In this document: in pieces, positions 1 through 10,208 of the stretch
Layout of the letters: every line of letters begins with the position of its first letter
How positions within the stretch are numbered: the first letter of the stretch is position 1
Origin: Roridomyces roridus
Taxonomy: Eukaryota > Basidiomycota > Agaricomycetes > Agaricales > Mycenaceae
DNA length: 41,620 nt
Direction: 5' to 3'
NCBI GenBank assembly: GCA_029378245.1
Contig: JARKIF010000252.1
Coordinates: forward strand, 1 to 41,620
Translations under genes and position numbers: made by a program
The notes under the pieces: model-generated
The model's database searches: none
What the model saw: only the letters and a program-made list of their open reading frames with translations
Told to the model about the DNA's origin: nothing

Positions 1-2539
1 GAGCCGCTCCAATCTGCCGAATCCCACATTGAGGGACCCATCCTCGGTTGTTGGACGCCTTGGACGAATGGGTGATCCAGTGTCGCGGGCCAGCCTACTC
101 TTTGTCCTCACACCGAGGTTCCCCGTCTGCCCAAAAATTTCCGGTTCTTCATCACCAGCCGGGAGGAAAAGGATATTACCGATCAACTGCAGCACATATC
201 CACTCGCATGCAGCTCGATGTCTCCTCCACTACGCCTGACATCTCGCGCTTCATCACTCACGAGATGGAATTGATCCGAAACCGTGAGGGCGACGATTTG
301 CCACCAACTTGGCCCGGCACACAAAATATCCAGAGCCTGGTTGAGCTCTCCGGGGGTCTCTTCATCTGGGCCTCCACCGCTACCGTGTTCATCGCCGACT
401 ACGACCCTGAGGCCCGACTCCAGACTCTGCTATCCCATCATTTCATTCCTGGCTCCAACCTGGATGCTCTGTATGCTGTAGCGCTGCGGAGCCCAGGACC
501 CTGGCACTCTGATGCGCAATTTGCAGCAGATGCGCGTGCGGTGCTGGCGTGTGTAGTACTGGGAAAGTGCCCATGAGTGATGAAACGATGGATGCCATGC
601 TCTTCCCAGGCCGTCGATCTGCAGCAAGGGTGTTGAAGCACCTCCGCTGTGTCGTGCAGTGGAGTGGTTCTGGCACTATAGCGTGCACAATTCACCTTCA
701 TTTGCCGACTACCTCAGCGATGTGACGCGTTCCGGCGGTGAACCGTGGGCGATTGATGTCCAGACACAACACACTGCCCTGGCACTGGGGTGTCTTCAGG
801 TGCTCAATTGCGAGCTCAAGTTCAATATCTGCAATCTTGAAGACTCGCACTTGTTGAACACCGAGGTGGCCGACCTTGCGGATCGAATAGGACGGTGGAT
901 CTCCCCTCAGCTGCAGTATTCCAGCTGTTTTTGGTCACACCATGTAGAACAGGCACCGTTTGGTGATGTGCTACTCAACAAGTTGAGGATTTTGCTCAAT
1001 GACAATTTTTTGCATTGGCTCGAAGTGCTCAGCTTGCTGGGACAAGTCTCCCGTGCATCCGAAGCACTCCGGGCTGCCGCGCAGTATACAAAGGTATGCA
1101 TTGCCAGGCCCCACTCTGATTTCTTGTTCAACTGTCATATCAGGGCCCATACGCAGTATCTCGAGGCCTTCATCGCCGACGCAATCAAATTTGAGACCAC
1201 CCTTCGCACCTGTCATCAGGCAGAGTGCCCCCACATCTACCTGTCCGCCCTTGCATTCACACCTCACCAATCCATCATCGCAACATGCTTCGCAGACCAC
1301 TTTCCACACAAATTGACTTATAGTGGCCTGCTCGGTGCCAACTGGCCGACTCTTCAAAAAGTGTCCACGGGCACACTGATAGGGTTTCATCAATATGTTT
1401 CTCATCTGACGGTGTGCGCATAGCGAGTGGGTGTCTCGGCGGGAAGATCCTTGTCTGGGATACCCGGACGGGAGAGCGTGTGTTTGAGATCTCCGGGATG
1501 AGCCGGATACTGGCTTTAAAATTCACTGCTGGGGACTCCCGTATCGTTTCTGCATCAGGTGCTGGAATTGCCATTTGGAATGTGATTACTGGCCAGCCGC
1601 TGCTGAAGGTCCCATCGGAAGATATTAACACCATGGATGTTTCGGTGGATCGTACACGGATTGCCGTGGGGACTTGTATGGCACATATACTGTAAAATAA
1701 TTATTGGAACTTATTTGGATTGCATGTTCATATGGTAATCTGGTTTTGGAGTGCAACTTCAGGTTGGCAGACATCTGGGTCCCAACATTTTTTACTTTGA
1801 GCTGGTCACTGCCTGGATTCCGGTCTCCACGGCCAGGTCTGAGGTGATAATCTGGGAATGCTGATAGGTGAGTTTCCGGCTTGAGCGATCCAGTAGATGT
1901 TAATCACAAGTTATTATCAGTTCATCACTATATGACAGTAAATCAATGTTCTTTACTCTTCCCAAATACAATGCTGGAGCAGCGTAGATAATACTCTGAG
2001 TAGACAGACAGAAGCAATGGATCTACTACTCGAATGCCAAACCCATGCAGAGCACAAGCGGAACAAGGCAGAGACACAGAGCATTTTTTCGCAATCCCGG
2101 TCTGGATGATAGCCCATCAGTGTCGCATGGGTGGCCGCATCCTCGGCAGATCGGCAGTCAATGTCGAGAAATGAAAAGTCTTTCTCTGAAAAGTGTTGAA
2201 CTCTCTTCAGATGCTCCCCAAAAAGCCAGCCTCAAGATGCTACCCAAACTACCGAGCCAGGACTGAGTTGGGATCTAGAAGCTGGGCTCCCAGCGGATGT
2301 TCTCGCAACAATTATTTTACAGTATATCGCCCATAGGTACGGACGGTTGGGTCATGAACGCGGTACTCGAGCGAATGTTTTGGGTCGCACCTTGGCTACG
2401 GGAGGGTCTATATTTCCCGCGAAACACGCTGGTGATCCGGGAGCGGGGAACGACGAAGCTGGATCTGAGTCGATTCGTCCACGGAACCGAATGGGCTAAA
2501 TGCATTGAAAAGAACTCTGGTACTACCGAAGTAAATTGA
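1..2539 (+). pseudogene. Decayed copy of NACHT-WD40 NOD-like receptor gene
   Basis: The first ~1.7 kb aligns almost base for base with 14151 onward of the intact NLR gene in this window, starting just before Walker B (the window edge cuts off its 5' part). Small indels break the frame: the Walker B codons around 45-95, a lost G near 571, and a change near 675-700. Readable blocks are the post-NACHT helical region (208-570 and about 700-1085), an intron at the same place as in the intact gene (about 1093-1142), and the first two WD40 repeats (1414-1690). Most WD40 blades are missing: 1700-2290 is unrelated or too diverged to align, and the conserved C-terminal block (a GTDGWV...ERMFW motif and on to the stop) reappears at 2330-2539. 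An internally deleted, frameshifted pseudogene is the best reading. Confidence 0.9.
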
Positions 2540-3729
2540 GCATTTGTATTCATTGCACATTTTCAAGTACATATGTATGTAAAACACGTCTATCGGGTAC
2601 GAAAACTTGACAATTCATCTCGGCGTCTTCGAAGTTTGGGGTGAGGTTTGGTGGTCTACTAACCGACAATCCTCGCCTCGAATTGAAGTAATCCAATGAA
2701 TCAATGAGGTAGTATTCTCTCTTGCACTCGATAACTTCGAATCGGGCCGGCCCTGAGTCCTGCGATGGGCAATAGGGCCAAGCCAAGCACCCAAAAGATG
2801 GCCAGGTCATTCTCCTTCTGTACCCGCCATCAATGGGAATTGACAGGAGCCGCACCGTTGAAGCAGGTGCTTTGCTCCTCGAGGACGATGGTCAGCCTTT
2901 GTCGGTTGCTATCAGCGACCCCTCGAGACACCCGAGCGATGTACGTTGTTGTACGAACAAATCACCCGCGGGCCGCAGTCGCCGCACAAAGAAACATATA
3001 CAACGCCGCGTCTTCAATTTGAAAAGCCCCTGGACACTCGTTCGACTCGAGGTCAGGCCCCTGGTGATGTCGTCGAAGACCATATTTTTGTCCAAGGCGC
3101 AGAATGACGGGATTTATAAGAATTCTGCCAATATCGATGGTCGGAGGCGAAGATGAACGTGGTGGAATCAAGGGGCAACTATCGCTGGCTTGACGGAGAT
3201 GGATGAAAATTCAATAAGTGAATGGTGGGGTGTGAAGGTCCGAGCATGGTTGGATTTGACTGAGATTGCCCGAAAACGATGGATGCAAGCGTAAAGGTAG
3301 GTAGCTCGCTTCCTCCGAGAGTTGGATGGATCACAGAGAGGTCGATTTCACGGAGAAGGCAGAGTTCATTAGATTCGGCACGTCGACACGACATCGAACG
3401 AGAGGAATGTGGCCTCTGCTGAGTTCCGATTGCGATCTGTGCGTGGAGGAAAGCAGCTCAGAGACTGAGACAGCGCGTGGGTGATCCATGGGCTCGAATA
3501 GTGCTCTGCAGGCAGACATCCAGAGAGGATAAGTATCGGAGGACGGTTCCGGTGGCAGCCGCGTCATCAGTAAGTGAGGACGACGGAGGTGGCACAATTT
3601 GTGGACTCCTGGTGACAACCCGAGTTGGGCTCGACCTGACGGCACTTCGGCGGTGTAGGAGAACCATTCTACTGCTCTGCCGAAAGTTGGTGCAAAACTT
3701 TTTTTTCAGCCCTCCAACTCAGCCTGGTA
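2540..3729. other. Intergenic region, no supported gene
   Basis: Only short overlapping frames occur here and none resembles a known family. The first ~60 bases still resemble the 3' flank of the intact NLR gene, so the duplication reached past the stop codon. A tRNA T-arm-like motif lies at 3036-3057 (see separate entry). Confidence 0.6.
3036..3089 (+). repeat. tRNA T-arm-like (box B) motif followed by a T run
   Basis: The stretch CTCGTTCGACTCGAGGTCAGG has the form of a tRNA T-arm (stem, TTCGACT loop, stem) and is followed at 3085-3089 by TTTTT, a usual RNA polymerase III stop. Close relatives occur at 19203 (+) and at 22867, 23987 and 24173 (-), three of the five copies sharing the trailing GGTCAGG. 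I read it as the end of a tRNA-derived SINE; no full cloverleaf can be drawn. Confidence 0.45.
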
Positions 3730-5244
3730 GGGATCGGCACCGTACGATCCGTAAAAGTATACCGTATCACGTCCGTATCCGTGTATATCATGGTCTAACG
3801 GATAAGCTGCGGCTTGTTAATACAGTGTGGCATGTGCAGATTGGTCTGGGTTCTAACCCCCAACTTGCTGTTTTTTGGTCCCCTCTTTCCTTTAGTCCTG
3901 GCACCTTGATTTACAGCTCTTTGCATAATTGATGACAGTGAGCCAAAAAAAAACAATTCACAACATTTCGGTCAAAATGCACTTTTTGCTTGAATACCGT
4001 GCCTCTCGTACTTGGTGGAGCTGTCCAGCACTCTCGGCATCATGTAATAGTGGCTATCTGTCAACTATGGCCTTTAAACGGCCCAAATCGGCCCCACAGC
4101 CTGTGTCGGATCGAAATACCGAAATCAACACGGAAGCAAAAGGCATGCTTCTTTTCGCTGCCACGTCTCTCTCTTCCCAGCTCTTCCCTCCTTGCCCGCC
4201 CGACACGACCGCCCCATCCTTCTACCAGCCTCCTGCCCTGCCGACCAATCGCTGCGCTCCGAAGGCGCCACTCGGAGCCCCGCGACTTGATTGATACTCA
4301 CACCACTTGCTCGCCCACTTGGATCTACCACGCTCCACCAGACTGGCTCCCAACTGCCCATTGACGTGAGCCGACGACGTCAAAGCCCACCGACGCGAAC
4401 GAAGATATCACCTCACTCGGAACGCCCCGCCTTGGGCTGCCTCTTAACGTCAGCCAACGGGCAGCTTGGCCCTTGGTCTGGACGGCGGAAACGGGAAAGG
4501 AGGAATGGCCCCGGGAAGGGCGGGTGGGACAGTAGTCGGCTCACGAGGGTGTGTACACTGCATGAAGGGCGAGGGAGGCTTGGCGAGGGAGGGGCACGGA
4601 GCCGCGAGCATTGTAAAGGTGCCATTTTGTCGTATCTTTGTTATTCGTTAGAACCTTTATCCACCCTTCATTCTGCCATTCTTCATCTCGAGAATGGGCC
4701 CTGCCAAGGCATATTGTGTGTCCTATCCATCCCCAGCCCACCCAGACCCGTGGCTCCGCGCTAGAGATGGAGAGACATTCGTTTGATCAAACTTGCGCGA
4801 TCATGAGCAGGAAAGCTTCGTTCTGAGCCGTTCCACAGCCGTTTCATGCCATCCCAACGACGTAGAGAAGGGATCTTATCATAAGAATGTCACCTGCATA
4901 GCATACAATCCCTAAAGCGCGCTGGGAGGCTCACAAACGAACAAAAAAACTGATTTTCCGAAATGTTGTGAGTTGTTTTCTTTTTTTTGCTCACTGTCAT
5001 CAATTATGCAAACAGCTGTAACCGTGTTGAAACTCGTCCGATTATACCGATACGGACACACGGATACGGATCTAATGTTTCGTGATTTTCTCCAACACCG
5101 CACACACATGTATTCTACAAAGTATATATGAAGTTGGGTAACCCTTCGGGGCATCCTGTGAGTATGGCCCCAGAATGGTACTTTCCTCTGGGCAGCCACG
5201 GCAGGCCAAAAGCTTATCGTGGGAAAGAATACGGTGCCGATCCC
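3730..5244. mobile_element. Inverted-repeat element, probably non-autonomous DNA transposon
   Basis: The ends are inverted copies of each other. GGGATCGGCACCGTA at 3730-3744 is matched by its reverse complement at 5230-5244. A second block (about 3766-3785 against about 5053-5068) shares GATCCGTATCCGTGT-like sequence. A third, longer block (3910-3975 against 4951-5017) reads TTACAGCT.TTTGCATAATTG and on through an A run to CAACATTTCGG. Repeats of CCGTATC near both ends resemble subterminal transposase sites. The interior (3990-4940) is pyrimidine-rich and holds no recognised gene. I could not find a convincing target-site duplication, so the outer limits may be off by a few bases and the superfamily is open. 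Confidence 0.65.
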
Positions 5245-5478
5245 GACCTCCAAGCCCCCCCCTTCCCCTTTAATAGGAAATTTCTTATCATGGTACCCCC
5301 TTGGCTGGGAGCTTGGGACAAGCGAGAAGTGCCACGTGTTCTTTGGTGGCACGTGCTCACTTGCCAATCATGTCTGATTCAGTGATCTCGCATCATCGAG
5401 TCCGCGGCATGTCTGATTCATGTATGCCGAGGGAGAGGCGGCCAGATACGGATTCCGAATATGTACTAGTCCTGATCG

Positions 5479-5560
5479 GAGCGCGGGGGTCCGTTCAGGG
5501 TATCGAGTTATTACCAATCTTTTGGTGGCTGTGTATCACGGGACTCATTTATCTGCGTGT
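5479..5560 (+). repeat. Left arm of outer palindrome
   Basis: About 75 bases beginning GCGCGGGGGTCCG are repeated in inverted orientation at 7490-7560. Both arms can be read as the same peptide (AGVRSGYR.ITNLLVAVY), suggesting a shared coding ancestor. The arms enclose about 2 kb including the inner inverted-repeat element. Confidence 0.7.
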
Positions 5561-5812
5561 TCGTTCGATTCACGGCCCAGCGATACTTTTTTTGGCCACT
5601 CAAAACTTGACTCAAACACTCAATTGCTAGGCTCGGACCAGCATTTACTTCAGGGAATACCTTCAGTAAAGGCTGGTACAACTTAGGCGAGAGATGGCAG
5701 AGTGCGGGAGCAATTGGAAATATACCCTATTTAGAAGTCTGTTCCCATGATACGCGGTGCATCAATCTGCTTTCGTAATACCGCCGTCGCGTCGCGTCTC
5801 TCCTTCTCCCGT

Positions 5813-6190
5813 CATGAAGCGCACCGGCGAGATGTACACCCCGGCCAAACCACCGGTAAAACGACCCCGGGGCCCCAACAAGTCAACTTCCACGCGTCAG
5901 CCCTTCGCTCCGACCGACGAAAACATACAAACACCAGTTCCATCGACTCCCATGTCGCCGCCGCAGGAAGACGAGAAGAAAAGCATGGGGTCATACTCGC
6001 AGCAGGTGACTTGCTTTCGCTGCTGCTGCTTTTGAAGGTGTGTGTTCCGTTTTTCAATGTGCCATGTCTGAACAATGAGTAGGCGCAGGCAAGTCGGCGC
6101 GAAAGTGCGGACCTCCCCGAGAACTTTGGTAAATACCTCAAAGATTATCTGGGTTTGTTTCACGCCAAAATGGCGGGCTTTCGGTGCGTG
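5813..6190 (+). CDS. Possible first exons of an unrecognised gene fragment
   Basis: From an ATG at 5813 the frame encodes a lysine/proline-rich, probably disordered segment (KRTGEMYTPAKPPVKRPRG...) up to 6005. A GT at 6006 and AG at 6082 would bound a 77 bp intron, in phase. The next segment reads AQASRRESADLPENFGKY and continues with LKDYLGLF. After about 6190 the frame runs antisense to the helicase fragment and stops being convincing. No family is recognised. It may be a captured 5' gene end inside the inverted-repeat element. Confidence 0.35.
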
Positions 6191-6468
6191 ATGAGAAGGG
6201 GTAGAGCAAAGCAGAGTGACTTCCCGCAACCGGTACCTATGTCGAGGATGAGGTCCTCGCCGCAGAGGACGGCGACGGCGGCGTCAAGCTGCCACTGGAA
6301 TGGGGCCATCCCGAAGACCTCAACGGCACGTTTCTTGAGCTCGTCGACGTCGAGGGTGTCGCGCGTGTAGATCTTTGTCCGGGCCGGCGGTTGTGGCGGG
6401 CCTGACGCGCCAGTCGGGGCCATCCTGGACGCGTCTTGTCGTAGATACGCAAATTTTCCCGAGATCAA
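6160..6468 (-). pseudogene. RecQ-like DEAD/DEAH helicase N-terminal fragment
   Basis: On the minus strand the frame gives a Q-motif-like FGMAPFQWQLDAAVAVL followed by a Walker A motif, DIGTGCGKSLCFALPLL. This order is typical of the RecQ-type helicases that are amplified in agaricomycetes. The frame stops about 15 residues after motif I. Motif II (DEAH), motif III and the helicase C-terminal domain do not appear downstream in any frame before the element ends. A full-length protein would be several hundred residues longer, so this is a truncated remnant. It lies inside the inverted-repeat element, antisense to the plus-strand exon-like frame. Confidence 0.75.
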
Positions 6469-6583
6469 TCAAGTAATCAGATTGAATAATTGCGACTTTG
6501 TCATCGGATCAATTGCACGTGTTTATCCCAATGAGGTATATATCTAATTGCTCCCGCACCCTGCGACGTCTCGCCTAAGTCCT

Positions 6584-6638
6584 ACCAGTCCCTACGGGCA
6601 CCAATACCTTCCCCTGCAAAAGTGCCCGTGGGACTGGT
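6584..6638. repeat. Strong hairpin
   Basis: Positions 6585-6601 (CCAGTCCCTACGGGCAC) pair with 6622-6637 (GTGCCCGTGGGACTGG) apart from one bulged base, with a 20-base loop. It sits exactly at the right edge of the inverted-repeat element and may be part of its end. Confidence 0.7.
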
Positions 6639-6639
6639 T

Positions 6640-7302
6640 CGAGTCTACTCAATTGCAAGCTATAGAAGAATACATTTGTATATAAGAGTAGGTGTGTATG
6701 GGTCCCGGCATGGCATAGAATGGTGTCATGCCCGAAGAAGGGGACACCAGATATGTCCTAACCGCGAACCCCGCTAAAGCGGATCGAGCACGCTAGCAGG
6801 CCAACATCTTCCAAGTCCGATCCCACCAATCGCCGTCTGCCCACTGGTGTACACCGGGTCCCCAGTAGTACCATACAGATCCTACGACCAGCAGACTGCC
6901 GCAAAGACTCGGATTGACACACTACGGGTGACGCGTGTCATGCGCCGAGAAGAGCTGCATGTGCCGAGGACACACTTTGCGAGACTTTGCGACAGTCGGA
7001 GCGAGGCAGACATCACGAGGAGAAGGATGCATGATGTGCATAAGTGCGGCGCTAACAGGTGAGAAACAAGGCGCCGTGTTGATGTCAGGATGTGTAGTCG
7101 AACGCAGACGACAGCAGGAGCGTTCTTGAGCGAGAGCGCGAGAGGTCTGAGGAAGAATGAGCAAGAAGGCAAAGAGGGAGCGACACTGTGACGCACCTAG
7201 TTGTAAGCGGCTCGGGAGCACCAAGTACGCCCAGCAGGAGCCATCCATCCTCGCTGCACCATAAGTCTAAGCTCATCGCGAGGGCACGCACTCCGCGAGG
7301 CT
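6640..7302. other. No supported gene
   Basis: Several overlapping short frames exist on both strands with no recognisable protein features. A box B-like GGTTCGAGTC occurs at about 6637, without a matching box A. Confidence 0.5.
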
Positions 7303-7557
7303 TCAAGTTGCACTCGTCAGTCGTACACAGTTGCCACGTAGTAGGCTTATCGCCTCTTCGGGACGGAGCTGGGCCTTGAAGAGGTAGGAACCGATTCTAT
7401 GCATTGAATATCCCGGGCTGGAGAGTTTGGAGGTGGAGAGAGAGTGCTGAGGGATCCAGAGCGCGTTGTCGGCGAGGGAGGAAAGGGACGTGGCATACAC
7501 AGCCACTAAAAGATTGGTAATAAGCCGATACCCTGATCGGACCCCCGCGCTTAGCAA
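7303..7557 (-). CDS. Unrecognised exon-like frame in the right palindrome arm
   Basis: An 84-codon minus-strand frame reads AGVRSGYRLITNLLVAVY near its start, matching the frame of the left palindrome arm at 5479-5560, then continues with ATSLSSLADNALW. The shared peptide suggests both arms derive from one exon. There is no recognised domain, start codon assignment is unclear, and it could be a remnant. Confidence 0.3.
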   Translation of the reverse strand: MLSAGVRSGYRLITNLLVAVYATSLSSLADNALWIPQHSLSTSKLSSPGYSMHRIGSYLFKAQLRPEEAISLLRGNCVRLTSAT

Positions 7558-7560
7558 CAG
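7490..7560 (-). repeat. Right arm of outer palindrome
   Basis: Inverted copy of 5479-5560, including CCGATACCCTGATCGGACCC and the CGCGC end. See the left arm entry. Confidence 0.7.
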
Positions 7561-7695
7561 ACTCTAACATGATCGAGGTACGAGATCACAATGTTATTGC
7601 GTCTGTCTACGAGAGACTAAATATGTACATAAAACAGGTTTTTGGGACTCGAGCCACGCCCGGTTGTTCGGCATCTTTTCACGGCAACTCGGCAC

Positions 7696-8392
7696 TCAAT
7701 AATATCCGCCCTGCGGCCGTCCAGCGAGATGATGTTCCAAGGTTCTCACCCGTCGTTTCATCTGGGTCTTCGGCCATACATTAGCCAAGCAACAAAAGTG
7801 AAGAGATGCCGGTTCAGGAAACTTACAAAATCGGGACCATCCTTGGTCGGGTGCAAGTGGAGGTACTTGACGCACTCGATGTAAACCTGGTGATCATTGT
7901 GTCCATCGTTCATGAGCTCTTGAGCTCTTTCCTTGTGTGCTTGAGCTAGTGATTGCAGCGGTATCTCGTCCCACAGTGTGAGCACGGCGTGTTCGGCAAG
8001 CTGGTTGATCGCTATGCGGTTCCGGTCAGAGTTTGATTTTTCTGCGTCCATATAGAAAGAGCTTACGGGAGGTGGGCGCCTGGTGTAGGCCGCTCAACTG
8101 TAAGAACTCATATAAGTTTCCATGAGAGAATTTCGGGATTGTTTGTGCTTACCCCGAGAACTTGACGTAGAGCCTCGATCTCCTTTTGAAGTGTCTGTAA
8201 GCACTGTGCGGTGTGATGGGGAATCCTCTGCGTTCCAAGTGCCCTGCAGGCAAAATCATCAGCCACCGTACAATTGGGTGACGACGGAGCTGACTGGTGC
8301 AACCTATCGACTGCCTCCGACGTCGACTGGACTTGTAACGAGAGATTCAGAGGGCGAAGAGTGAGCAGCATGTCTTCTCCGTAGTTCGACAT
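7696..8392 (-). CDS. Hypothetical multi-exon protein with coiled-coil-like segment
   Basis: A minus-strand gene can be pieced together. ATG at 8392 opens MSNYGEDMLLTLRPLNLSLQ and the frame runs to an acidic, leucine-rich stretch (CLQTLQKEIEALRQVLG). A good intron follows at 8152-8098 (GTAAGC...TTACAG). Another frame (8051-7827) begins MDAEKSNSDRNRIAINQLAE and is helical in character. It is followed by an intron at 7826-7768 (GTAAGT...AAG) and a last exon ending at the TGA at 7696. The join between 8097 and 8051 is unresolved because a clean phase needs an intron shorter than is usual. No domain is recognised. Confidence 0.45.
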
Positions 8393-8489
8393 TGTTGAAA
8401 CTGCGGGGTTTGTGGACAGGCGAAGGTAACTGGGCTGGTGCTCGATTGGAACCTGCTTCCCTATATACACTGTTTAGACGCCAGGCAGT

Positions 8490-9143
8490 ACATAGAATGT
8501 TCGCAGTTCAACTCTGTTCCGACGTCAACGCCCACTTGAAGCTCGGCCACCGTCTTCAATATTTTTGACCGCGCTTCGAGCCTTCCAACCATACGTTGGA
8601 TGTACAGCTATGAAACCGGATTCAGACTCCGGCTCTTCATTCTCTCCGTTGCCAGACCGTCTCTATTACATACACCGTTTGTGATCCGCATTATAGCTCC
8701 AATTCCACCATTCTCCCTGCCGTTCTCCCACCAGCACTGCTCTTATCCAAATCTAACCCGAGGCGCCAATTCTGTGCCGATCCCCACGGCAAACGTCTCA
8801 CGCGCAAATGGAAAGATCTGTCACTGACAAAAAACCTCACAGAGTATCTGGACTGGGCTATCTGAAGCATTGGCGGAGCGCCAGCCGAGTCCGTTGAAGA
8901 TTCAAGTTGCACGACGGAGACACTGCCCACGCCTTCAAGAGACAGCTCGAATGAATTATGAAGGCGGATCGTTCGGCGTGTCACTGAGTCACACCGATTC
9001 CAGAAGGAATGCGAGCTAAAACTGGAATAAGCTAAGTTTGTGGACGTTACGCAGTGCCTCGGGCTCGGGCGAGTGCAGATCCCCGATCGAATTTCATCTA
9101 TCATCGGAACAGAATGAAGTTGGGAATTGAAGTGGTTGAACAT
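8490..9143 (-). other. Possible further minus-strand exons, unrecognised
   Basis: Frames at 9143-8860 (HSVPMIDEIRSGICTRPS...) and at about 8600-8470 (MVGRLEARSKILKTVAELQ...) look protein-like and are bordered by GT and AG dinucleotides at plausible places. They could be 5' exons of the gene ending at 7696 or a separate gene. Nothing in them identifies a family. Confidence 0.25.
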
Positions 9144-9149
9144 ACGAGA

Positions 9150-10208
9150 TGGTCTCTCCCCCCCGATAGCTTCACGCCGGCGCTGTACATGCCTCTGCTG
9201 GGAGGAAATGTTTTTCTTTCTTGCAATGCATTATGCACTGCCATCTCCAAAGATTCGAATTCTTGGTTGTAACCCCAGAATGGCCAACTTACATACTTAG
9301 AACGCCGTTCACTTTCCGCCGACTTGCGTTAGAGTTCCAGAATAAATGACTCCGTGGGCAGCGGAGACCAGTCAATCCTCTCGTGAGGCAGAAGATAGCA
9401 TCTGGGAAAAAGTAGCCTTGGACTGGCGCTTGATACTCGGACGCAGAACGAACGGGGAACTCAGTGCCTCGGCGATGGCCATAGGTCGGCAACCATGTCC
9501 GCCGGAGGCCCGGCGGTCAGCAGAACCTTCGATCCAGGAACCCAGATCTCAGTGCAAAACGGTGGAAACGCATGCGAACGTTGTGCGATAGTCACGTGGT
9601 CCATTGACGCCATCAATGCCGCCCATTCGTGATGTGATCAATTGAGCGGTGTCTTGGCATCATCTTTGCCAGCGCGTCCATCCCTTCTTTCGCAAGCGGA
9701 GTCAATCTCAGATCCAAGCCGTTTTTTCCTGATGAGAAGAATGGTCAAAGAGAGAATGTTTTCGCCGAGATATGGCTGACCTCGAGCCAAAGAAATCCGG
9801 GAGTAACCAGAGCCGCAAGCGCAAAGAGGTGATGGTGGTCGAGAAGACAGCGAGGCCTCACGTGATGCTACAGAGCCGATCAAGAAATCAATCAAGCCAG
9901 ATTGATGCTGACATCAGCAAACCCTCCTTTGCTTCGTACTCCCACTAAGTATCGGCTGGATGACAATGCCTTCCCATCCACTCTGTATATCGGCGTTCCA
10001 AGCGTCTCAAGCCAAAGAAGTACTTGTGACTTGCGACTCCTCCAGCGACGGCTGCCCAACGGCTGCCGTACTCAGGAGTCAGATACGTATCCCGCTTCAA
10101 GGCATTGCATTGGAAACGGCCTGTCAAAATCAATACCGAGATCCCCGCACTTGCCCCGCCCCAGAACGCTCATCTCCATTCCACCTCGTTGACTCTCCAC
10201 GGCTACCC
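9150..10208. other. Intergenic region, no supported gene
   Basis: No frame here shows domain features. The last ~100 bases before 10209 are C/T-rich, as is common just upstream of fungal start codons. Confidence 0.5.

Larger units (their letters stand above)
5668..6603. mobile_element. Element with ~50 bp inverted ends carrying a RecQ fragment
   Basis: The left end (GGTACAACTTAGGCGAGA at about 5680) and the reverse complement of the right end (GGTAGGACTTAGGCGAGA, plus strand about 6570-6586) match for roughly 50 bases, including GTGCGGGAGCAATT. Weaker similarity extends outward by about 10 bases on each side. The inside holds a plus-strand exon-like frame and a minus-strand helicase fragment. 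No target duplication could be confirmed, so the exact ends are approximate. Confidence 0.6.

Noticed and set aside
3784..3870. tRNA-like boxes A (TGGTCTAACGG) and B (GGTTCTAACCC)
   Set aside because: T-stem has only three pairs and the acceptor and anticodon arms do not fold; it lies within the inverted-repeat element.
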